A stretch of 64,000 bases of DNA, taken from NCBI RefSeq assembly GCF_001282785.1, contig NZ_CVUA01000001.1, forward strand, positions 868,001 to 932,000. The letters are read 5' to 3'. Within the stretch, counting starts at the first letter, position 1; each line of letters starts with the position of its first letter. Source of the stretch: Halolamina sediminis (GTDB lineage Archaea > Halobacteriota > Halobacteria > Halobacteriales > Haloferacaceae). The notes below the pieces were generated by a model. That model was not told where the DNA came from, did not search any database, and saw only the letters and a list, made by a program, of their open reading frames with translations. The position numbers and the translations under genes were made by a program. Positions 59,402 to 64,000 of the stretch are shown here, in pieces.

Positions 59402-59494
59402 CGACTCGGCGTCCGACCGCGCCGGCAAAGTAGCCGTCGGCTCCGGGCCCGCCGCGGGCGCGGGCTTTTTCTCCCGGGCTCGCCCACGGCGACC

Positions 59495-60307
59495 ATGGAC
59501 GTCTACGGGCTGATCGGGCGGCCGGTCGAACACTCGCTCTCGCCGCCGATGCACGAGGCCGGCTACGAGGCGCGCTCGCTGGACGCGCGGTACGTCACGC
59601 TCGAACCGGACCCCGATCGGATCGACGAGGCCGTCACCGGCGCCGACGCGATCGGTATCGCCGGGCTCAACGTCACGGTCCCGTTCAAGCGGGACGTACT
59701 CCCCCACGTCGAGCCGACCCCGACCGCCGAGGCGGTCGGCGCCGTGAACACGATCACGTTCGGGGGCGAGGGCGCTCCCGAGGGGCACAACACCGACGTC
59801 GAGGGCGTCGTCCGCGCGTTCGCGCACCACGACGTCGAAATCGAGGGGCAGTCAGCGGTCGTCGTCGGGGCGGGCGGCGCGGGGCGGGCAGCTACCTACG
59901 CGCTGGCCGACGCTGGCGCCGACACGTTCGTCGCCAACCGAACGGTCGAGCGTGCCGAGGCGCTCGCGGCCGACTTCGCGGAACTCGGCGTCGACGCCGG
60001 CGGGCTTGCGGCACTCGACGAACGCGTCCCCGAGGCCGATATCCTCGTCAACGCGACCAGTGTCGGAATGGACGACCTCGACTCGTCGCCCGTGCCCGCG
60101 CACGTCCTTCACGAGGATCTGGCGGTCCTCGACGCGGTGTACTCTCCGCTCCGGACCAAGCTCCTGCGGGACGCCGCCGCTGCGGGCGCCGGGACCGTCG
60201 ACGGTGCGTGGATGCTGCTGTACCAAGGCGTCGCCGCGTTCGAGCGGTGGACCGGGGTCGACGCGCCGGTGGCGGCGATGAACGAGGCGCTCCGGGATCG
60301 CCTCTGA
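59495..60307 (+). CDS. aroE: Shikimate dehydrogenase (NADP-dependent)
   Basis: 270 residues. It reduces 3-dehydroshikimate to shikimate in the aromatic amino-acid pathway. [20 protein letters not shown] is the substrate-binding start, [16 protein letters not shown] carries the catalytic Lys and [13 protein letters not shown] the catalytic Asp. The NADP fold has [20 protein letters not shown] and [14 protein letters not shown], in which the Asn-Arg-Thr pattern selects NADP. Aspartate and glutamine ligands near the end ([14 protein letters not shown]) are intact. Divergent from dtdA. Confidence 0.95.
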   Translation: MDVYGLIGRPVEHSLSPPMHEAGYEARSLDARYVTLEPDPDRIDEAVTGADAIGIAGLNVTVPFKRDVLPHVEPTPTAEAVGAVNTITFGGEGAPEGHNTDVEGVVRAFAHHDVEIEGQSAVVVGAGGAGRAATYALADAGADTFVANRTVERAEALAADFAELGVDAGGLAALDERVPEADILVNATSVGMDDLDSSPVPAHVLHEDLAVLDAVYSPLRTKLLRDAAAAGAGTVDGAWMLLYQGVAAFERWTGVDAPVAAMNEALRDRL

Positions 60308-60399
60308 GGCTCGTTTCGGCTCGACGGGGCGTTTGCCGGGGTGAACCGGCCGAGGGCGACGCTGGCTTTTTACCACCGCGGGTCATTTTCGCCCACAGC

Positions 60400-60984
60400 A
60401 TGGTACTCCGGAAGATCAAACGGCTCCTCGGGCTGGGTGCCGACGAGGGCGACGGTCGGTCCGAGCGCGACGTGACGGTGCAGGATCGCTCCGACGCCGA
60501 CGCCGAGACCGAGGCGGCGGCGAAGGGCACCGACGAATCGAGCGACACGACTGCCGACGACGGCGACGAGGTCGAGAGCGTCGACGAGGCGATCGACGAG
60601 GCCGAACCGGACGACGAGCCCGTCGCCGCCGACACCGACGCGGACGCGTCGACGGAGTCGTTGGTCGACGAGGAGATCGCACAGGACGAGCCCGCCGGAC
60701 GCGCCGAACCGGCGGAGGCGGCCGGCCCGGGTGCCGAGGACGAGACCACCGACGTCGACGAGACGGGCGCGGACGTCGAGGAGGAAGCCGAGGCAGCCGA
60801 CGACGCCCCCTCGGTCGACGAGATCAAGGGGATCGGCCCGGCGTACTCCGAGCGACTGGCCGAAATCGACATCGTGACGGTCGCCGACCTCCGGGGCGCC
60901 GACGCCGAGGAAGTCGCCGAGCGGACGACGGCGCCGGAGGGGACGGTCCAGAAGTGGATCGACCGCGCGAACGAGTACGAGTGA
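60400..60984 (+). CDS. Acidic protein with C-terminal helix-hairpin-helix domain
   Basis: 194 residues. VLRKIKRLLGLGADEGDGRS is a basic amphipathic start, perhaps a membrane or nucleic-acid contact. About 110 residues of Asp/Glu/Ala-rich disordered linker follow. Residues 145-194 form an HhH2 pair, VDEIKGIGPAYSERLAEIDI with VTVADLRGADAEEVAERTTA, as in DNA polymerase X or RadA-type DNA-binding modules. No catalytic domain is visible. It may be a DNA-binding adaptor, but the partner is unknown. It precedes pabB by 44 nt on the same strand. Confidence 0.78.
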   Translation: MVLRKIKRLLGLGADEGDGRSERDVTVQDRSDADAETEAAAKGTDESSDTTADDGDEVESVDEAIDEAEPDDEPVAADTDADASTESLVDEEIAQDEPAGRAEPAEAAGPGAEDETTDVDETGADVEEEAEAADDAPSVDEIKGIGPAYSERLAEIDIVTVADLRGADAEEVAERTTAPEGTVQKWIDRANEYE

Positions 60985-61028
60985 CCGAACCCCCCCGTTT
61001 TTAGCGGATCGGCGCCGTTTCCCGACGC

Positions 61029-62609
61029 ATGACCGAGACGACGGTGATCACCGAGCCCGAGCAGTTCCACGCCGTGGCCGGCGAGGCCCCGGCGGGCGCT
61101 CGGGTGCCCGTCGAAATCCGGACCGTCGTCGACGACCCGTTCGACGCCTACCGCCGCGCCCGGAAGGAGCGCGGCGGGGTGTTCCTCGAAACGTCGGGCG
61201 GGCAGGAAGGCTGGGGCTACTTCGGCGTCGAGCCCGCGGAGTTTCTCACTGTCTCCGAGGGGTCGGTGCTGGCCGAGGGCTTAGGTGGAGAGGCGGGCGA
61301 CCGCCGGTTCGGGCAGAAGCAGTCCGAAACGCTCGCGGCGCTATCGGGACTGCTCGACGGCGAGGCGCTCGTTCGCGGCGACTGCGACGTGCCCTACCCG
61401 TGTGGCGCGATCGGCTGGCTCTCCTACGACATCGCTCGGGAACTGGAGTCCTTCGGCGACGGCGACCCCGACGACCGCGAGCTGCCGACGCTCCAGATCG
61501 GCGTGTACGACTGTCTCGCGGCGTGGGAGGAGCCACGCGGCGACGAGGTGACGCTGCGGATCACCGCCTGCCCTCGCGTGCCCGCCGAGGCCGACGACGC
61601 GACGCTCGACGCCTGCTACGACCGCGCACTGACGAAAGCTGCGTCGCTGGGTCGCCGGGCACACATCGGCGACTCCGCGGTCGGCCCCCCGCCCGCCGAC
61701 GCCGAGGCGGCGGCGTTCGAGAGCACCTGCGGGCGCGAGCAGTTCTGCGAGCGCGTCCGCCGCGCGAAGGCGTACATCCGCGAGGGGGACACGTTCCAGG
61801 CGAACGTCTCCCAGCGCCTCGAAGCGCCCGCAGCCGTCCACCCCGTCGAGGCGTACAACGCGCTGCGGGCGGTCAACCCTGCGCCCTACTCCGGGCTGTT
61901 GGAGTTCCGTGGCGTCGACCTCGTCAGCGCGAGCCCCGAACTCCTGCTCGAGCGCGACGGCGACCGTCTGCTGACCGAACCCATCGCCGGCACGCGCCCT
62001 CGTGGCGACACTGACGAGGAAGACGCCGCACTCGCGGACGACCTCCGAACCGACGAGAAGGAGCGCGCCGAGCACGCGATGCTGGTCGACCTCGAACGCA
62101 ACGACCTCGGGAAGGTCAGCGAGTATGGCAGCGTCGAGGTGACGGAGTACCGCCGCGTCGACCGCTACTCGGCGGTGATGCACCTCGTCTCGCTGATCGA
62201 GGGGCGGCTCCGCGAGGACGGCACGCTGACCGACGCCGTCGCGGCGACGTTCCCCGGCGGCACCATCACCGGCGCGCCCAAACCCCGGACGATGGAGATC
62301 ATCGACGAGCTCGAAGACCGCCGTCGGGGCCCCTACACCGGCAGCGTCGGGATCTTCGGCTTCGACGGTCGTGCGACGCTCAACATCGTGATCCGGACGC
62401 TGGTCCGTCACGCCGACGAGTACCACCTCAGCGTCGGCGCGGGTATCGTCCACGATTCCGATCCCGACGCCGAGTACGACGAGACGCTCGCAAAAGCCCG
62501 CGGGCTGCTCGACGCGATCGACGACGCGCTCGATCGGGGCCACCTCGACGTGGCGGAGGGTTCCGAGCGGGAGGAAACCACTGCCGACGGCGGGGAGGCC
62601 GAGCGATGA
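61029..62609 (+). CDS. pabB: Aminodeoxychorismate synthase component I (PabB-like)
   Basis: 526 residues of the anthranilate synthase/PabB family. [20 protein letters not shown] starts the core; [34 protein letters not shown] and [20 protein letters not shown] are active-site motifs. PabB-like features are GTITGAPK and the [10 protein letters not shown] end. The signature position reads PIAGT, not the PIKGT lysine of E. coli PabB, so chorismate chemistry without a covalent lysine is implied. Neighbours pabA and pabC favour p-aminobenzoate synthesis over tryptophan. The stop overlaps the pabA start (ATGA). Confidence 0.85.
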   Translation: MTETTVITEPEQFHAVAGEAPAGARVPVEIRTVVDDPFDAYRRARKERGGVFLETSGGQEGWGYFGVEPAEFLTVSEGSVLAEGLGGEAGDRRFGQKQSETLAALSGLLDGEALVRGDCDVPYPCGAIGWLSYDIARELESFGDGDPDDRELPTLQIGVYDCLAAWEEPRGDEVTLRITACPRVPAEADDATLDACYDRALTKAASLGRRAHIGDSAVGPPPADAEAAAFESTCGREQFCERVRRAKAYIREGDTFQANVSQRLEAPAAVHPVEAYNALRAVNPAPYSGLLEFRGVDLVSASPELLLERDGDRLLTEPIAGTRPRGDTDEEDAALADDLRTDEKERAEHAMLVDLERNDLGKVSEYGSVEVTEYRRVDRYSAVMHLVSLIEGRLREDGTLTDAVAATFPGGTITGAPKPRTMEIIDELEDRRRGPYTGSVGIFGFDGRATLNIVIRTLVRHADEYHLSVGAGIVHDSDPDAEYDETLAKARGLLDAIDDALDRGHLDVAEGSEREETTADGGEAER

Positions 62610-63205
62610 GCGCCCCCGAGATCCTCGTGATCGACAACTACGACTCGTTCGTCTACAACCTCGTGCAGTACCTCGGCGAGGCGGTTCAACAGCGCGACGG
62701 CGAGGTGACGGTCCGGCGCAACGACGCGATCGACCGCCGGGGAATCCGCGAGCTCGACCCCGACGGGATCGTCGTCTCGCCGGGTCCCGGCACGCCCGCG
62801 GCGGCGGGCGTCTCGATGGACGTGTTCGACCTCGACTACCCGACGCTGGGCGTCTGTCTCGGCCACCAGGCGCTCTGTGCGCACAACGGCGCGCCCGTGG
62901 GCCACGCCGACGCGGTCGTCCACGGCAAGCCCTCCCAGATCAGCCACGACGGCGAGGGCGTGTTCGACGGGCTCCCGCAGGGGATCCGGGTCGGCCGCTA
63001 CCACTCGCTGGCGGTCGACCGCGACGCGATCCCCGACGGGCTGGCGGAGACGGCGACCACCGACGACGAGGACGTGGTGATGGCGGTGCGCCACCGCGAG
63101 AAACCCCACGTCGGCGTGCAGTTCCACCCCGAGAGCATCCTGACCGACCACGGCAAAACCATGATCCGAAACTTCCTGCGGCTCTCCCGAGAGTGGTACC
63201 GATGA
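62606..63205 (+). CDS. pabA: Aminodeoxychorismate synthase component II (PabA/TrpG glutaminase)
   Basis: 199 residues, class I glutamine amidotransferase. The nucleophile Cys is in [20 protein letters not shown] near residue 86; His and Glu are in [20 protein letters not shown]. The N-terminus [20 protein letters not shown] is standard. It supplies ammonia to PabB. Overlap with both neighbours (ATGA each side) shows strong translational coupling. It could serve an anthranilate synthase as well; such dual use is known in other organisms. Confidence 0.9.
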   Translation: MSAPEILVIDNYDSFVYNLVQYLGEAVQQRDGEVTVRRNDAIDRRGIRELDPDGIVVSPGPGTPAAAGVSMDVFDLDYPTLGVCLGHQALCAHNGAPVGHADAVVHGKPSQISHDGEGVFDGLPQGIRVGRYHSLAVDRDAIPDGLAETATTDDEDVVMAVRHREKPHVGVQFHPESILTDHGKTMIRNFLRLSREWYR

Positions 63206-64000
63206 CCGACGACAGCGACGGTGACGCGAACTTGCTGTACCACGTCGACGGCGACCTCCGCCCGGCCGACGCAGCGACCGTCTCCGTCGAGGATCGCGGG
63301 TTCCAGTACGGCGACGCCGCCTTCGAGACGCTGCGGGCCTACGGGGGCGACGTGTTCGGCTGGAACGCCCACGCCGACCGGCTCGCGGAGACCTGCGACC
63401 TGCTCGCGATCGACCACGGGCTATCTCGCGACGAGCTTTACGGCCGTATCCGGGCGGCCCTCGACGCCAACGACCTCGACGACGCGTACGTCCGGCTCTC
63501 GATCTCGCGGGGCGTCCAACCGGGGAAGCTCGACCCCGACCTCGAGGCCGATCCGACGGTCGTGATCGTCGTCAAGCCGCTCCCACGTGGCGGGCTCGAC
63601 GGCGAGTCCGTCTGGGACGGCTCGGCGACGCTTCGGACCGTCTCCACCCAGCGAATCCCGGACGCCGCCGTGCCCGCGCGGGCGAAGACCCACAACTACC
63701 TGAACGGGATTCTCGCCCGCCTCGAACTCCGCGGCACCGACGCCGACGAGGCGGTGATGCTCGACGCGGCGGGCCACGTCGCCGAGGGCGCGACGAGCAA
63801 CGTGTTCGCGGTTGACGGCGACGGCCTGCTCACGCCGGCGCTCTCGGGGCCGGTGCTGCCCGGCATCACCCGGGCGACGGTGATGGATATCGCCGAGGAG
63901 GAAGGGATCCCCGTCAGGGAGGTGACCATCGGCCCGGACGCGCTCCGCAGCGCGGAGGAACTGTTCTGCACCAACTCGACGTGGGAGATCCGTCCCGTCG
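63202..64000 (+). CDS. pabC: Aminodeoxychorismate lyase / class IV aminotransferase (PabC-like), truncated by window end
   Basis: 266 codons are visible before the right edge. Fold type IV PLP enzyme: VSVEDRGFQYGDAAFETLRA at about 25-45, LRTVSTQRIPDAAVPARAKT (the PLP lysine in RAKTHNYLN near residue 165), VAEGATSNVFAVDGDGLLTP. These fit PabC/DAAT/BCAT; PabC is preferred because the gene overlaps pabA. It would release pyruvate from aminodeoxychorismate to give p-aminobenzoate. The C-terminus is outside the window. Confidence 0.85.
   Translation, partial: MTDDSDGDANLLYHVDGDLRPADAATVSVEDRGFQYGDAAFETLRAYGGDVFGWNAHADRLAETCDLLAIDHGLSRDELYGRIRAALDANDLDDAYVRLSISRGVQPGKLDPDLEADPTVVIVVKPLPRGGLDGESVWDGSATLRTVSTQRIPDAAVPARAKTHNYLNGILARLELRGTDADEAVMLDAAGHVAEGATSNVFAVDGDGLLTPALSGPVLPGITRATVMDIAEEEGIPVREVTIGPDALRSAEELFCTNSTWEIRPV

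Noticed and set aside
1-64000. CRISPR arrays, rRNA operons and complete insertion sequences
   Set aside because: No regularly spaced direct repeats, no rRNA sequence and no transposase gene were found in the window.

Overview
The window is about 64 kb of a haloarchaeal (class Halobacteria) chromosome. The evidence is high GC with a strong C/G third-position preference, very acidic proteins, and mostly leaderless genes with a TATA-like box about 25-30 nt before the start codon. Archaeal signature genes are also present: GatE, Spt5-SecE-FtsZ1, CetZ, archaeal D-aminoacyl-tRNA deacylase, an XPB-Bax1 pair and an elongator tRNA-Met with an intron. The genus cannot be read from the sequence.

Layout. 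1-17.4 kb is mainly core chromosome. It holds the end of a flap endonuclease, a three-gene membrane/RecA-like operon, BolA, fumarase, gatE, a divergent Lrp regulator and EamA exporter, trmJ, two hot-dog enzymes, a hybrid REC-PAS-histidine kinase, a TrmB-type regulator divergent from an SMR pump, and a two-gene ABC exporter. 17.4-23.7 kb is an integrated element of about 6 kb. It sits in the 3' end of tRNA-Lys(CTT), is bounded by a 28-bp direct repeat, and carries a tyrosine integrase, a large helicase-like ATPase, a lipoprotein, a small membrane protein, decayed genes and a family of palindromes. Older tRNA-tail scars lie just outside its left end.

23.8-41.4 kb returns to housekeeping and conserved haloarchaeal genes: an RCK-DHH phosphoesterase, a PRC-barrel protein, a PAC2 protein, an aminotransferase, XPB and Bax1 separated by an antisense lipoprotein gene, a split RNA m5C methyltransferase/PUA-like pair, a broken MFS gene, superoxide dismutase, an HpcH aldolase, intron-bearing tRNA-Met and an SDR protein. 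41.4-50.8 kb is one long minus-strand cluster for a type IV pilus or type II secretion-like machine. It has a secretion ATPase, an integral-membrane F protein, and a set of membrane-anchored exported proteins including one of about 1020 residues. Two genes inside it carry nearly identical 30-nt promoter-position motifs.

50.9-64 kb holds cetZ divergent from that cluster, a CinA amidase, an HNH nuclease with an EVE/PUA-like front domain, a PHP protein and a SpoT-like HD protein. It continues with spt5-secE-ftsZ1, dtdA and aroE, and ends in a tightly overlapped pabB-pabA-pabC operon that runs off the right edge. AroE and the pab genes together supply chorismate-derived p-aminobenzoate. The spt5/secE/ftsZ1 block joins transcription elongation, protein export and division.
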